64,000 nt of DNA from Spirometra erinaceieuropaei (lineage: Eukaryota > Platyhelminthes > Cestoda > Diphyllobothriidea > Diphyllobothriidae), in the NCBI GenBank assembly GCA_902702965.1, contig CACRXP010000001.1, positions 3,992,361 to 4,056,360 on the forward strand, given 5' to 3'. Under the pieces are notes generated by a model that searched no databases, was not told where the DNA came from, and worked only from the letters and a program-made list of their open reading frames with translations. Positions 45,150 to 64,000 of this stretch are shown here, piece after piece. A program made the position numbers and the translations under genes. Within the stretch, counting starts at the first letter, position 1. Every line of letters begins with the position of its first letter.

Positions 45150-48050
45150 TCTGATCTAAACCTACTTGGTCTCGACTGGATTGAACAACTTGGGTTGGCC
45201 GATATGCCGCTCCGCATTGTTTGCAGTCAGGTGCAGATTCCCGCTGTGCTTACAGATCAAGCCAAGGACATTCTCCAACGGTTTGCTCCGGTGTTCCAAG
45301 ACGGCCTGGGTCGTTGCACATACACTCAAGCCGTGCTACATCTGTCTCCTGGAAGTCAACCAGCCTTCCGTCCAAAGCGACCAGTCCCATATGCAGCCCT
45401 ACCACTTGTCGAGGCTGAAGTGAAACGTCTAGAGGAACTGGGAGTTCTGGTTCCTGTATCCTACTCCGCCTGGGCCGCTCTAATCGTTGTGGTTAAGAAG
45501 CCCAATGGCTCGGTCCGCATTTGTGCTGACTTCTCCACCGGTCTCAATGCCGCACTGACGCCGAACTGCTATCCATTGCCGGTTCCGGCTGATCTTTTCA
45601 CCCTGCTAAATGGTGGCACTTGCTTTGCCAAGTTGGATCTCGCTGATGCGTATCTGCAGATCGAGGTCGCCCCAGAGTCGCGCGAATTGTTGACCATCAA
45701 TACCCACCGCGGTCTGTTCCAATACACCAGGCTGCCCTTTGGTGTCAAGACCGCCCCGGCCCTATTTCAACAAACGATGAACGCAATGCTCTCCGGCATC
45801 CCTGGCACAGCTGGGTACCTGGACGACATCATCATCGTGGGTCGTTCCCCTGCCGAGCTGCAAGACCGAGTGTGCGCAGTACTCGAACGCGTGCAGGAAT
45901 ATGGCATTCTCCTACGAGCCGACAAGTGCCAATTCTTCCTCGACTCCATCAAGTACCCTGGATTCGTTTTTGACGTCAATGGTCGCCATCCAGATCCTGA
46001 AAACATTCGGGCCATCCAGCAGATGCCTGCCCCCAAGAATGTATCGCAACTTCGTTCGTTCCTTGGCCTGATCAGCTACTATAGCGCCTTCCTACCATCG
46101 CTGCATGACGTACGGGCCCCGCTCAACCGTCTGTTGCAGAAGGATGCTTCCTGGTGCTGGTCCCCCGACTGTGAAAAGGCCTTCGCCCAGCTAAAGTCGA
46201 TGCTGAGTTCAGATCTGCTGCTCACGCACTACGACCCGACGCTGCCGATCGTTGTTGCTGCAGATGCTTCCAACCACGGAGTTGGTGCCGTCATCTCACA
46301 TACTTTTCCTGATGGGTCTGAAAAGGCGCTCATGCATGCATCTCGCACGCTAACCCCTGCGGAGAAGAACTATGGGCAAATAGAGGAAGAGGCTCTAGCC
46401 CTCGTGTTTGCTGTCAAGAAATTTCACAAACTATTATACGGTCGCCACTTCACGTTGTTGACGGATCACAAACCGTTGCTGTCAATCTTCGGTTCGAAGA
46501 AGGGCATTCCCGTCTACTCAGCCAGCCGACTTCAGCGATGGGCAACCATCCTTCTTGGCTACGATTTTGACATTCGCTACTGTCGTACTACAGACTTTGG
46601 TCAGGCTGACGCCCTTTCTCGCCTCATCAGCAATCAGCAGGAACCGGAGGAAGATACCGTGATTGCAGCTATTTCGATTGAGGACGATGTGCGCCGTCAG
46701 CTATCAGACGCCATACGGGGTATCCCCGTCACTGCCGCGGACATCCGACGTGCTACTGAACAGGATCCTGTCCTCCGTCAGGCCATCACCTACGTGCAGA
46801 CCTGCTGGCCAGCCACTGCTCTAACTGGAGATCTTCGCCAGCTCTTCCTCCGCCGAGCATCGCTATCTGTGGTTGACTCCTGCCTCATGTTTGCAGACCG
46901 TGTGGTGATCCCATCTTCCCTCCGACCCACTGTACTACGCCAGTTCCATGCGGCTCATCCTGGTACCAGCCGAATGAAGTCTATTGCTCGCAGTTTTGCC
47001 TACTGGCCGGGTATTGACGGCGACATCGACGACCTGGTTCGACGCTGTTCTCGATGTCAGCAAGCTGCCAAGATGCCGCCTCGTCAACCGCCAGTACCCT
47101 GGGAACCACCAGAGAGGCCTTGGTCACGCGTGCACATCGACTTCGCTGGCCCACTTAACGGAGTCTCCTACCTAATCTTGGTTGACGTCTACTCGAAATG
47201 GCCCGAGATTGCTCCGCTGAATCCAGCAACCGCATCTTCTACTATCGCCTTCCTACGACGCATCTTTAGCCAACATGACTTACCAGAAGTCCTGGTTTCA
47301 GATAATGGCTCTCAGTTTACTTCGTCGTTGTTTGAGGATTTCTGCCGCCAGCACAACATCCAGCATCTTCGCTCCCCGCCCTACCATCCTCAGTCTAACG
47401 GTCAGGCGGAGTGTTTTGTCGACACGTTTAAGAGAGCCCTCTTGAAAGCTCGTGGGGAGGGGACCACGGACGAGATAGTCCAGGCATTCCTGTTTTCCTA
47501 CAGGACAACACCGAACCCGGCGTCCCCTGGTGGCGTTTCTCCTGCCGAAGCGTTGATGGGCCGGAAACTGCGTACAACTTTTCATGCCCTCGTCTCTACC
47601 GGTGCGCAGCCCGCGCAGACTTCTCCAGTCTCTCGCAGCAAGCTCTCCATCGGAACGCCTGTCTTCGCCCGTGATTATCGAGCGGAGTTCCCAGACTGGA
47701 TTGAAGCAACCGTGGTAGCGCACAGAGGCAGTATGTTGTTTGACGTCGACGTTGGTGGTGAAATCTGGGTTCGTCACCACAACCAGATCCGACGGCGACA
47801 TTGCAGTAACACAACTGGGCTCGATCCGGCGCCGTCACTCCCCCTTGACATCCTACTGGATACCTTCGCCATTCCGGCAGATCGGTCGGTTCCTGAATCC
47901 ACTGCTGCGCCTCCTTCGGATGTACCGCCTTTGGTATCAGTCACTGCCCCCGGGTCTCCAGACAACAAACCACAACTAAGACGCCGGACCAACCGCGTGC
48001 GCCGATCAACACTGCCGATGCAGATCAATCCACGCCAAAAGCGGTACTGA
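45150..48050 (+). CDS. pol: Pol polyprotein: end of protease, RT, RNase H, integrase
   Basis: Open from just after the TAG to the stop at 48048-48050; the first in-frame ATG is at 45195, and residue numbers here count from it. Reverse transcriptase: KLDLADAY near 146 and YLDD at 208-211. RNase H: D357 (VVAADASN), acidic EEE near 398, D424 (LLTDHK). Integrase: H585 and H588 (FHAAHPG), C618 and C621 for zinc, then catalytic D649 (HIDF), D703 (SDNGSQF) and E739 (QAEC). The tail is basic, with [10 protein letters not shown]. No internal frameshift or stop was seen, so the enzymes look intact. Translation would need readthrough of the TAG or internal initiation. Confidence 0.93.
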   Translation, partial: SDLNLLGLDWIEQLGLADMPLRIVCSQVQIPAVLTDQAKDILQRFAPVFQDGLGRCTYTQAVLHLSPGSQPAFRPKRPVPYAALPLVEAEVKRLEELGVLVPVSYSAWAALIVVVKKPNGSVRICADFSTGLNAALTPNCYPLPVPADLFTLLNGGTCFAKLDLADAYLQIEVAPESRELLTINTHRGLFQYTRLPFGVKTAPALFQQTMNAMLSGIPGTAGYLDDIIIVGRSPAELQDRVCAVLERVQEYGILLRADKCQFFLDSIKYPGFVFDVNGRHPDPENIRAIQQMPAPKNVSQLRSFLGLISYYSAFLPSLHDVRAPLNRLLQKDASWCWSPDCEKAFAQLKSMLSSDLLLTHYDPTLPIVVAADASNHGVGAVISHTFPDGSEKALMHASRTLTPAEKNYGQIEEEALALVFAVKKFHKLLYGRHFTLLTDHKPLLSIFGSKKGIPVYSASRLQRWATILLGYDFDIRYCRTTDFGQADALSRLISNQQEPEEDTVIAAISIEDDVRRQLSDAIRGIPVTAADIRRATEQDPVLRQAITYVQTCWPATALTGDLRQLFLRRASLSVVDSCLMFADRVVIPSSLRPTVLRQFHAAHPGTSRMKSIARSFAYWPGIDGDIDDLVRRCSRCQQAAKMPPRQPPVPWEPPERPWSRVHIDFAGPLNGVSYLILVDVYSKWPEIAPLNPATASSTIAFLRRIFSQHDLPEVLVSDNGSQFTSSLFEDFCRQHNIQHLRSPPYHPQSNGQAECFVDTFKRALLKARGEGTTDEIVQAFLFSYRTTPNPASPGGVSPAEALMGRKLRTTFHALVSTGAQPAQTSPVSRSKLSIGTPVFARDYRAEFPDWIEATVVAHRGSMLFDVDVGGEIWVRHHNQIRRRHCSNTTGLDPAPSLPLDILLDTFAIPADRSVPESTAAPPSDVPPLVSVTAPGSPDNKPQLRRRTNRVRRSTLPMQINPRQKRY

Positions 48051-48067
48051 CACACTTGGAGGGGAGG

Positions 48068-48403
48068 TGTTGGGAGTGCCTACACTCCCAAAAACAAGAG
48101 CAAACCAATCGATGGAGATCACGTGCGGTTGCTCTCTCTCTCTACCGCGCTGTCATCTCAATCATGCGCTTTCCCATTGGCTACTCCCCTCTTCCCGAAG
48201 GTCATTGGACCGAGTGCCGGCGAACCACGCTAGCGTGTGATAAATATGCGTCACCCTTAGCTAGACGGGACTTGATGAAACGTGTTTGCTAATACACGTT
48301 CTGTGGCCAGCCGTGTGTTCTTTGTCTGCTGCCTTGATATTGGGGACCAGGGTCGAGTGCGCATACGCTCCACGGGATTTCAAGTACCAGGCGGGTCATA
48401 ACA
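48068..48403 (+). repeat. 3' LTR
   Basis: 336 bases, begins directly after the purine tract and ends at GTCATAACA, followed by the second copy of the GATAG target duplication. Confidence 0.95.
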
Positions 48404-49104
48404 GATAGAGAATCACGTCTTCTTTTTATTTAATACTCAAGGAAGGAGTATAATTAGGTTTTAAAAAGTTGTCTTATTGCAAAATAATTTGGAGTCTGAT
48501 CATTCGATGCATTGGCGCTTAGTGATTTCAGTCTACAAGGTGCATGAGTTCCACGTAGAGAAGATCACATGTTTTTCTATGCCTTTAAAAAGATATCGTC
48601 TAGAGCCCATAAAATTTTGCAATGAATGCGGACTATGCTGTACATTTCATGAGGAGCTGTGGTAAACGGCCAGGTACGATGCTATGTGAATGGACGTTGC
48701 GCGGTCTTAAAAATCTCGCAATTAGAAACTTTATTAAAACCTAATTATACTTGAGTGTAAAATATAAAGAAGACGTGATTCTTTATCAAACAACTGAAAG
48801 AAAGCATATTTTTGTTCGTAGTTTCTCTAAAATATTTTCGAATTTGCAAGACCATCAAAATAAGTGGGAAAATGCATGCTACTTAAGTAGCCATCTTTTA
48901 CCGAGTGCGGTTTCTACAGGAGATTGAAAAGCAGTGTATTCATAAATTGATATCCTGCTGAGTCCGAAATATTATAGGATAGTGCCGTAAGGTCGTCAGT
49001 ATTACAACCGCGCCCAAGTAATCCTTCCTTATCTAAAACGCATTTCAGATTTTCAACCAGCATTTCATGAGATCGGTCACTCGCTGTATGTATGTGTTTA
49101 TGTG

Positions 49105-50970
49105 AGCAATGTCGTCGAAGACTGAACTGCATGACGTAAAAAATGACGCTTGGAAGACTTTCGGTTCCTTTCTGAAAGGGATTGCTTATCTCAACTGTAC
49201 TCTCAGAAGAAAGACAAATGCAAACCTTCCGAAGAAGACAAACTCAAACTTACAGGCCCCTTTCAAAAAGAAGTTGCTTTTGGAGGTGTTACAGCTTACC
49301 AGTTTCCAAGAGCAATTAAGGGAATATAAGCGGCAGCGCAAAATTAGTAAAAGTGAGGCTTCCAAGCTGCGGAGGAAGTTCGAACTGAAAATCCTGCAAA
49401 ATTCGTTGGAACACCCCAAGATCCTATATGACTATATACGGGGCACAAAATGGACTCAGAATCTGATCCCTGCCCTAAGGTCTGAAGATAGAAAACTGGA
49501 GACTGTCGATCAATTTAAAGCGTCCCTCCTGTCTGATTTTTTCTTCTTTGTCTTTACCCGATAAACTAGTTCTTGTGTGCCCCTCCACTGGTTCGCCAAC
49601 CAACGTCTCTCCCTACTCCCCCTCACTCTCAGTTCCCCAACACATTTTGTGTGGCCTGTCGTTTTCTCCTTCTCTGCCGCGTGGGTATTGGGACAGAAGT
49701 CGAGTGTGCATACTCTTCGCGTGATTTCGGAGCACCAGACCAGGTCATAACAAAAACAAAATATTTAGCGATGCCCAACATGTCTTTCCTCTAGTACGTT
49801 CCTGCCTCACAAGTGTTCTTTATACACAAAAGAAATGGACAAGAGCAGCGCATAAGGGTTGTCCAATAGATCATATATTTGACTTCTAGACGGTTTTTGA
49901 TGACGTCCCATACAGGTTTCTTTTACAGAAGATTTGGGATGTAGAAATCCGAGAAAAAACGTTTAAATGGATCAGGAGTTGCCTGTTCTCCAGAGTACAG
50001 AGAGCGTTTTTGGTAATTCTATCTTGGAATGGTCAAAAGTGGAACGTGGTATCCCCCAGGAGTCTGTTTTAGACCTAATACTGCCCCTGACCCGTGTCAA
50101 GGCTTGCATCAACGAACCAGATTTCGAGCTTCTAATGCTCACAGACAACATAAAATATGCAGTGAAGTAAAGCGCGGTGATGAGGCAAAGAAGTTGCAAT
50201 AGAACATCGACAAACTGAGTGCTTGACCAAACAGGCGGCTTTTAAAGTTTTGTATCGAAAAGCATGGCCCTACACCTAAACGACAGCCGAAACGCCTCTC
50301 CCCAACATCAGTAATATGTTAACGGGACGGCGTTAGAAACTGTAGAAAGACACAGATATCTAGGTGTGTGGACGACCACAAATCCAATGCCATCAGAGCA
50401 CTGTATAAATGGTCCAGAAGGCAACTAGTACTTTACACATGGTCAGACGGGCATTTAAAATATCTCCTCCCGAAATATTCGGTAGAACTTCCGGTGTCTT
50501 TGTAAGACTTCATCTGGAATATGGAATGCCAGCAGCTACACCACGGAAGAGAAAGGATATTGACCTACTCTAACAGGTGTAACGCAGAGAAACGAAAATG
50601 GTCTTTAGTCTAAAGCATTTTTCGTACCAGGAGAGGCTGAATGTGCCTGGCCTATTCCCCCTATACCATTGGCAAATAAATCGCAGTCTACTCTGGACAT
50701 TCTGGACTGGCCGTGGCCAAGGTTGTTCACTGAAACCGGAGGACTTTTTGAGTTTGTCCGTAAAAACAAATTACGCGGTCATCCCTACAAAGTTAAAAGC
50801 GAACGCACGCGGCTATACCGCAGGAGGCTTTTGCTCAGCCAACGGGTATTCCGATCATGGGACTCGCTACAAAGTGCGATGGTGACGGTCAACAAAATTT
50901 ACATATTTGAAAAAAAAACTTGTTCGCGCAATTTTCGACAAAGACCGACTTCTACAACAGCTTTCTAATA
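49105..50970 (+). pseudogene. CR1-like LINE, plus strand, broken
   Basis: The region 49109-49560 encodes the connector between endonuclease and RT (REYKRQRKISKSEASKLRRK, LYDYIRGTKWTQNLIPALRS). After a 0.2 kb LTR fragment, the RT resumes (WTRAAHKG, KIWDVEIREKTFKWIRS, VERGIPQESVLD near 50045-50075). 50500-50930 carries the C-terminal region (RLHLEYGMPAATPRKRKDID, then NVPGLFPLY). Stops and frameshifts are present throughout. It begins 20 or so bases right of the MITE end. Confidence 0.75.
49567..49751 (+). repeat. LTR fragment related to the gypsy LTR
   Basis: TTTTGTGTGGCCTGTCGTTT, then GGACAGAAGTCGAGTGTGCA and ACCAGGTCATAACA follow the last 110 bases of the 43.5-kb LTR in order with substitutions. 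The end is the same ATAACA. It is an older solo or truncated LTR embedded in the CR1-like LINE. Confidence 0.7.
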
Positions 50971-52689
50971 AATTATGAAGTACCGATGAGGCTGACAGCT
51001 AAAAAACTCCTGAAGGAGCAAATATAAGTAGTAATGCTTTTGGGTAGTTAGAGTGGCTCAGGAAATTAAAAACTGCGGTCCGTGAAATGACATTAGTCCA
51101 GAAGGGGGATAATTTGCATTGCATCGAGTTTTCTCACTCTTCGTTCCTAGAAAACACCTTGGCATGACTTAGTTACATGCTTCCTGCCAAATGGACGCCA
51201 GATAACTAACCCCAAATTTCTTTGGATTCGATGAATAGAAGTTGTCTTCTGTCTCTTTTCGCGTTAGTAATGATCCAGATTTGTCTCGGATTCCAGTCCC
51301 TACCGCTTTATTTGCCCATACAACCTACAGAATTCTTTCCAGTTTATACCTACTCTTGCCTCCTCAACCTCTAAATGTTCACGTTTCATTGATTCCAGAT
51401 ATACAGTTTTTTGGAATAACCTGCCAGTTGACATAAGATCGTCAAATAGTTTATATGCTTTTGAGAGAAGGTTGTGCCTTTATCTTAAAACTTACTCGAT
51501 TATTCTTTTATTTTCTATATTCTTTCCAAACAGCCTTATTCACGACTTTGAAAGGGACACATTTGAATACAGGACTCCACCACTGAATTATTCCATCCAC
51601 TCGCGATTTATTCTTCGCGTGTGATTTCGCTTTCCACGACTTGTCATTGAAAATTTCTGCCTTTTCAGTCCATTACTCGTGTACAACCCAAAACGGTATT
51701 CCCTGTCTAATCAACATCCTTGAAAAGAGACCGATCTCATATAGACGCGCACCATCTAAGCCGCATTGTTTCGATCGCCGTTAACCCTCACCAGAATTCC
51801 GCTCTGCACAAATGAATGCTGGATTTCATCCACATTGTCGCTTCTGCCCTAGGTCTGACACCATCCTACATAGCCAACTGCACTGCAGTGACGCTATGTT
51901 CCCACTTGCTGATTTGCCCTTTTAGTTTCAGCCACCCTCAGAAAGAGCCCACCTAGCTACCCCAGATTATTTTGCGAAGTGGATTTTCCATATGCAGATT
52001 ATTTTGGAACTCCCAACTCCCCCAACTCTTCCATCACTTTCAACTGCACGAGTTTATCATTGCTCCGTTCGCAGCCCACTATTTTTACTAAGACTTCCAA
52101 TTCGGAATTTGTAGACAATGATATTAAAAGTTTCATAGGCAAAAGAATAGATCACCGGCGGGCGTAAAAAACTTTTCCTATTTCCCGTAGCGAATTTCTA
52201 AATTCTGCTGCACGTGTGGCTGCTCGCACAGACCATTTTTAGCCATATTGTCTGTTTTTTGCCAATTTGATAATTGGTAAATAACGTTAGATAATGTCCG
52301 CTGGGGGCATAAAGAGTCAATACTTTTTGTAGATACTGTAGACATGTCGTAAGTTCGGACTGGTAGACTTCAACAGGACGCCCTCGTATGACATCCGATA
52401 CAGTGTTTCCGACTGCAGAATACTTCCTATAGTAGCCTACTCACGGAAAGTGGCAGACAAATTTTTCCCGCAACATTGCTGGCAGGGCTTGTTCCATTGG
52501 ATAATGAGCCCTCCGACATTAATAATTGCCTACGGTAGAATCCACAGGGTTTCTTAGCAGCGCCTGCTGGTACATGGGAATACGCAACTGCCGGGGTCTT
52601 CCAGCACCTATATACTTAAAAATGAAAAGTGGTCATTAGACTCGAAACACCCCAGGTATCCACACAAATGAAACACTCGCATGTCGGAA
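50971..52689. other. No gene recognised
   Basis: Between two broken LINEs; AT-rich with short ORFs only. Confidence 0.4.
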
Positions 52690-52850
52690 TTCCCACGATA
52701 GTGCGACCGTCGTTTCCGATGAAGTCCACCGTGTGTTCCACAGCAAGGTGAGAGCAGGGACGGTGACTTGTGTGCAAACTAGTTTATAGTGAATGCAGAC
52801 TTGCGCAATATCTACCGCACTCCCTCCTCCCACACCTTGGCACGGTGTCA
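52690..52850 (+). repeat. Dispersed repeat family D
   Basis: GACCGTCGTTTCCGATGAAG, TCCACCGTGTGTTCCACAGC, GGTGACTTGTGTGC, AGACTTGCGCAATATCTACC and GCACTCCC, colinear with 30690-30850. Confidence 0.6.
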
Positions 52851-53008
52851 AGACAGAGTGAGTCAGTCAATGTATTTAAGGGAAATAGGCTCACGCCTTC
52901 AAATTCCCTATTTGTACATAAAAGATCGATAAAATAAGCACAAATGTGATGAAATTACAGCATTACTTGAATGCAGACATTAATCCACATTGGTCACTGG
53001 TCTCATGG

Positions 53009-55830
53009 TTACAAAGTCACATAGTCCGCTTGTTGCTGAAGCATATGTCTGTCAAGCCGATATTTGAACTTCTCCACAGACTGACGCATTACAGTTACCT
53101 CGGGCAGGTTAGTCCACCTTTCCACAACACGGTTGGAGAAAAAATACTTCCTCTCATTCAATCTACTTCGGGGCACACATAGTTTGAAGAACTGTCCCCA
53201 GAGTGTTGTTGTAGTGGCGAGTTGAAAAAAGTCGTCGCAGAGAAGGGCGCAGTCCAAGCCACTAGCAATACGGAAAGTTTGAATCAATTCTCCGCGCAAC
53301 TGCCTATAACTCAGAGGATAGAGATTAAGGTTAGTTAGGCGGACCTCGTATGACAGTGCACCTTGAATTCTTATAAATTTTGCTGCTTGTCTATACACCC
53401 TTTCGAGTAGACTGAAATCCTGCTGCGTTCGCGATCTCCAGGCCTGAACTGCATATTTGAGATGCGTCCCAACAAATGTGCCGAAGACCTTGGAGAAGGG
53501 TTCTTCATCTAAAACTGCGAACGTCCGCCTAATTGCGTATAGCAGTGAAGTTGCGACCTTAGCCACCTTATAACATTTGTAGAGTGCTTTGGACTGCCTG
53601 CAACCCAAACCCCCAGATCTTTCTGCGTTTTTGCCTCTCGGAGTGGCATTCCGTTCAGATGGCACTGCCGCGTACTAGGGATCAGATTTCCGTGTCGAAG
53701 TATGGTGCATTTATTTAAATTGAAGGGGACAGCCATCTGCGGGACCACTCGTCAAATCGACTAAGACAATTTTGAAGGTTGGTCTCGTCGACAGCATTCT
53801 GGTTGACTTTCCAGACTTCTATGTCATCTGCAAACACGACACTATCACAGTCCAATCCGTCTACACAATCGCTCATGAACAAGAGAAAGATGGTTGGTCC
53901 GAGCACTGAGCCTTGTGGGACTCCGCTCTCTATAATTGGGCGCCTTGATTGCTGTTGTTCTACGCAGACAATTTGGGAACGGCCGACGAAGAAATTCTCA
54001 ATCTATTTGAGAAGTTTACCGTCGATGCCTTTGACTTTCAACTTGTACAGTATACACCGGTGCGGAACACAGTCGAACGCCTTCCGGAACTCAACATAGG
54101 CCACATGCTCAGTCTCTTTTGCCTCCAGTGCTCTTATCCAACTTTTCCTTGTATATAGCGAGTTCGTTAAACATGATCTTTCCCTACGAAAACAGAATTG
54201 TGCTTTGGACAAGAAGTTGTTGGTTTCCAAATAAGCCATCAACTACTTTTTATGGTTTTCTCCAAGACTCTGCAGCAGACAGATGTCAGACTGACGGGTC
54301 TGTAGTTTGTCGCAAGAGCACCACTACCGCTTTTGTAAAGGGGTGTAATGTGGGCCGCCTTCCAGTCTGTGCGAAGGATTCCAGCATCAAACGATTTCCG
54401 GCCCAGAAATTATAGTGGTATGGCTAGCTCTCGGGTAACCTCAAAAAGCAGCTCTGCTGGGATCTCTTCCGGACCAGGAGATTAGCTTCCATCAAGTTTT
54501 ATAGTTAATCCATAATCATTCTTTGGAAACTCAATATTTTTAATAATCGGACCTCTCACACACTGTTAAGTTGCTCTTTACATACATGACAATTCCTCCA
54601 CCAGGGCGGCCTCTCTTGTCTCTCCTAAACAATTGGTAGCCGGTAAGTGTTACTTCACAATCCCCAACGTGCTGTGACAGCCACGTTTCTGTTATTGCTA
54701 TAACACCCGGAGGCCTATCGGTTACCTGCATTTTCAGTTCGTCAAGCTTTGAAAACAGACTCTGAGCACTGGTGTAAAAGAATTTAAGTTTGCAACATTC
54801 GACAGTGCTTTGTTCGATTTGTCTCGAGTTTGCCAATATTATATTACTGCCGCCATCATGCTGACTGGCTGGTCTCATCGCATTCCTCTGTATCACTCTT
54901 CCCCTAAAAATAACCAATTCGCTCTCTCCAGCGGCAAGTCTCCTCAGCACCTACGTCAATATTTCGCGGTGTTGCAGACGTTCTGCTGGATAATAGTCCG
55001 GCTGAAAAATCTTTCATGTCAGAGTGAATGAGGCTGCTTTTCCTGGACAGAAGTAATTAAACCTCCTCTTTACTGCTGAAAATAATTTTAAGAGGTCGTG
55101 GCTGCACAGTTTCCGATTGTTCGCTCACCTTCCTTTCGATCCTGAAGGCTGCGAGGATCGTTAACTTTCCACTCGAATTTAGCATTTTATTCAGTAGGTG
55201 TTTAAGTATATTCAGGGCAGCCGAAATCCTCTCTTTCGGGGTAGCAGTATTCGACTCCGATAGGCCCTGGACGACTGCACAATGCTGGCGGTCAAGAGGT
55301 TCATTTGTTCTGTTTCTGGATGCCTTGTCAGCTGGAGGTCTCAGGAGATCCACCGGAATCATCTTGTGTTTTATACTCCTGTTTTGGTGCTTATCCATTC
55401 AACCTTGCCGCGAGGTTATTTCCACACTTTCAACTGAGGGTTCTATTGGACAACCGGAATGGCTGAGAGAAGTTGATGGTTCGCTTCGGTTGTCTTCCGT
55501 AGAAACAAGAGACTCCGTTGTTATTATTTCGTCGTCATGGGTATCTGAGTCCTTGCACTGAGGTTTTCCGCAAACTTTGTTCTTTGGTTTTTTGGAGTTT
55601 TTCTCTTTCCCTTTGTCTTGCTAACTCTAACGCCATTAACCGCGTTGCGCTCACCATCGTTCTCTTGAACGAGCTTCCGTAGACCAGACAGCTCGTTTTT
55701 GAGTTTTTGGACTATCAGCAGAAAATAAGTGCACCCAGTGCACGACTCGTCCTCGTAACTAACAGATTTTGTTCTAATTACGCTTTTTTCGCGCTTTGCG
55801 ACCCCTGGTTGCAACTATAAAGAATGCGAA
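53009..55830 (-). pseudogene. CR1-like LINE, minus strand, internally deleted
   Basis: In minus order: an ORF1-like region 55814-55057 (ELSGLRKLVQENDGE, KTKGKRKTPKNQRTK); an AP endonuclease N-terminal part at 54950-54540 (FFYTSAQSLFSKLDELKMQV, PGVIAITETWLS, RRDKRGRPGGGIVMYV); RT starting near 54490 (SPGPEEIPAELLFEV, NYRPVSLTSVCCRVLEK, AYVEFRKAFDCVPHR at 54242-54003, VVFADDIEVWKVNQ at 53906-53715); and a C-terminal domain 53665-53009 (LKYAVQAWRSRTQQDFSLLE, FFSNRVVERW). The endonuclease C-terminus and connector, roughly 1 kb, are deleted. Frame shifts separate the pieces. Confidence 0.85.
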
Positions 55831-56692
55831 CGCTAATCCTGGGTAGCAAGGCCATCTCAGTAGGCTTTCCTTCATGCATTGTGCCGGTCCTTGTCGTGCA
55901 ACAACGGAAAAGTTGCTCTATGTCCATGAACACCCTGTGAGTCAAAGAGACCGGAGACAAGACAGGGCGTATATGGATGGCACGGTCGAGCCCGTACCTT
56001 GGCTCTTTACATCAAACCCCCTAGTCATCACAGCAAGTTACCAGGATTTTAACAAACAAAAGTGACTTGCACGGCCGAAGCCGCCATATGCCTGCCACCA
56101 CACCCAGCTCGGATCCCACGAATTTGGAATCGCATATGGCAACAATAATAAGGAGACTTTGTAGCCTGACACTTAAACCACCAGTCGGCAGCTCCGCACA
56201 AACACAAACTGGGCCTTCATTTGGCAACCTTCCAAGCCACGGATTTTAATAATTGCATACTGTGCATATTATCAATACTGTGTCAGTGGTGACAGTTTGA
56301 GCCTGGCTTACACCAACAGATGACTTTACAGTTTCCAGACTTACCTCTGTAAAGTTCGACGTTACTGCTTCTTTTGAATACGGATAGGGAGCTTGAGGGC
56401 AAAAGCCTTACCACATCAATAAATTGACGCGAATTGACTTAACCGGTGCAAGTTATCTCCCTCAAGTTTTATGACCAGTAAACAACCACTTTTAGATTTC
56501 TGCCAAACAATTTGCCACATAATCTGGGGGTTTATACTAGTAAGGTTACCGAAAAATATCAGCAAGGCATACAGGACTCTCAAGTTTCCAACCTATTTTA
56601 GCTAATCCCTTTAATATCAAACCTTAGCTTTAACCTTGACTTTGGATGACCCAGTGCCGTGAAAGCCCAGAAGATCATAACATTCTGCGAAA
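55831..56692. other. Upstream of the RagA/B start codon
   Basis: Should hold the 5' UTR and promoter. No clear TATA box or upstream coding exon seen. TAA at 56678 closes the frame before the ATG. Confidence 0.45.
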
Positions 56693-63668
<6,976 letters not shown>

Positions 63669-64000
63669 GTAAGTCCGTTTCTAATGTCTGTTTATTTCAG
63701 TAGTAATGTTGGTCCTAGGTATGACTATGAGGCTCGATCTGTTTTACAATAAACAGTCATAACTAGGGGTTGCGCAATCGTCAGTAGTGTTGCCACCCCA
63801 AGCACGTAGTCTGCCTTTTCGACAGTCACACAAACATCAGATCAGCACCGACCATGTTTGCTGTTGGAGCTGACCCTTAGTTAAGTTGACCGAGTGAAAC
63901 ATAAATACTCTGACACTAGAGTTGTTATGCCTCATCGCTACCACAGCGACCGCGACAGGTCATAAGGGTACCTGTCTGTCAAACTAACTCATTATTTGAC

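Larger units (their letters stand above)
43515..48403 (+). mobile_element. Complete Ty3/gypsy LTR retrotransposon
   Basis: 4,889 bases with two 336-base LTRs (43515-43850 and 48068-48403) that differ at about one position, TGTTGG...ATAACA ends, a purine tract GGAGGGGAGG at 48058-48067, and the target duplication GATAG at 43510-43514 and 48404-48408. It encodes Gag with two zinc knuckles, an aspartic protease, reverse transcriptase, RNase H and integrase in that order, the Ty3/gypsy order. The near-identical LTRs mean a recent insertion. The primer-binding region just after 43850 (AATTGGCGACGCAG) was not matched to a tRNA. Gag and Pol lie in one frame, separated by a single TAG. Confidence 0.96.
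43233..49087. mobile_element. MITE-like inverted-repeat element split by the gypsy insertion
   Basis: The left arm starts ACAGTGAGTGACCAATCACA (43233) and the right arm ends with its near-complement at 49087. Each arm is several hundred bases, and each contains the palindrome GCTACTTAAGTAGC (near 43411 and 48881). Subtracting the retrotransposon and one GATAG leaves 961 bases, close to the 990 bases of the related element at 1960-2949. No coding capacity seen; probably a non-autonomous DNA transposon. The target duplication was not resolved. Confidence 0.8.

Overview
This is animal nuclear DNA, not bacterial. Two conserved protein-coding genes are split into short exons by GT-AG introns. Some introns are only 34-36 bases long and others run to several kilobases. 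Together with the transposons present (Penelope-like, CR1-like and RTE-like LINEs, a Ty3/gypsy element, a mariner relic, tRNA-derived SINEs), this suggests a parasitic flatworm. A large-genome tapeworm such as a diphyllobothriid is my best guess; that is inference, not proof.

Layout. From about 37.15 kb down to 3.2 kb on the minus strand lie 14 exons of a WDR81 orthologue (BEACH domain plus C-terminal WD40 repeats; endosome maturation and aggregate autophagy in animals). Reading phase agrees at every junction except one, between 31,144 and 26,552, where an exon seems to be missing from my list. The first and last exons were not found. Its introns hold two minus-strand Penelope-like elements (5.4-6.95 kb and 16.7-18.1 kb), a 1.65 kb inverted-repeat element (12.85-14.5 kb), a MITE-like element (1.96-2.95 kb), 0.6 kb of degenerate interstitial telomeric repeat (19.5-20.1 kb) and many dispersed repeats.

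The stretch between the two genes, about 37-56.7 kb, is a transposon pile-up. It holds a decayed mariner (38.4-39.3 kb), an RTE-like LINE scrap (39.5 kb), a 1.16 kb insert flanked by perfect 44-base direct repeats (40.4-41.7 kb), a complete young Ty3/gypsy retrotransposon (43,515-48,403) inserted inside a second MITE of the 2-kb family, a plus-strand CR1-like LINE carrying an LTR fragment (49.1-51.0 kb), and a deleted minus-strand CR1-like LINE (53.0-55.8 kb).

From 56,693 to the right edge on the plus strand lie six exons of a RagA/B GTPase (amino-acid signalling to mTORC1 at the lysosome), running off the window. Its fifth intron carries a 326-base TAC microsatellite, two SINEs and a dispersed repeat. 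The two host genes diverge from the transposon-rich middle. Both act on the endolysosomal system in other animals, but nothing here shows that they are co-regulated.
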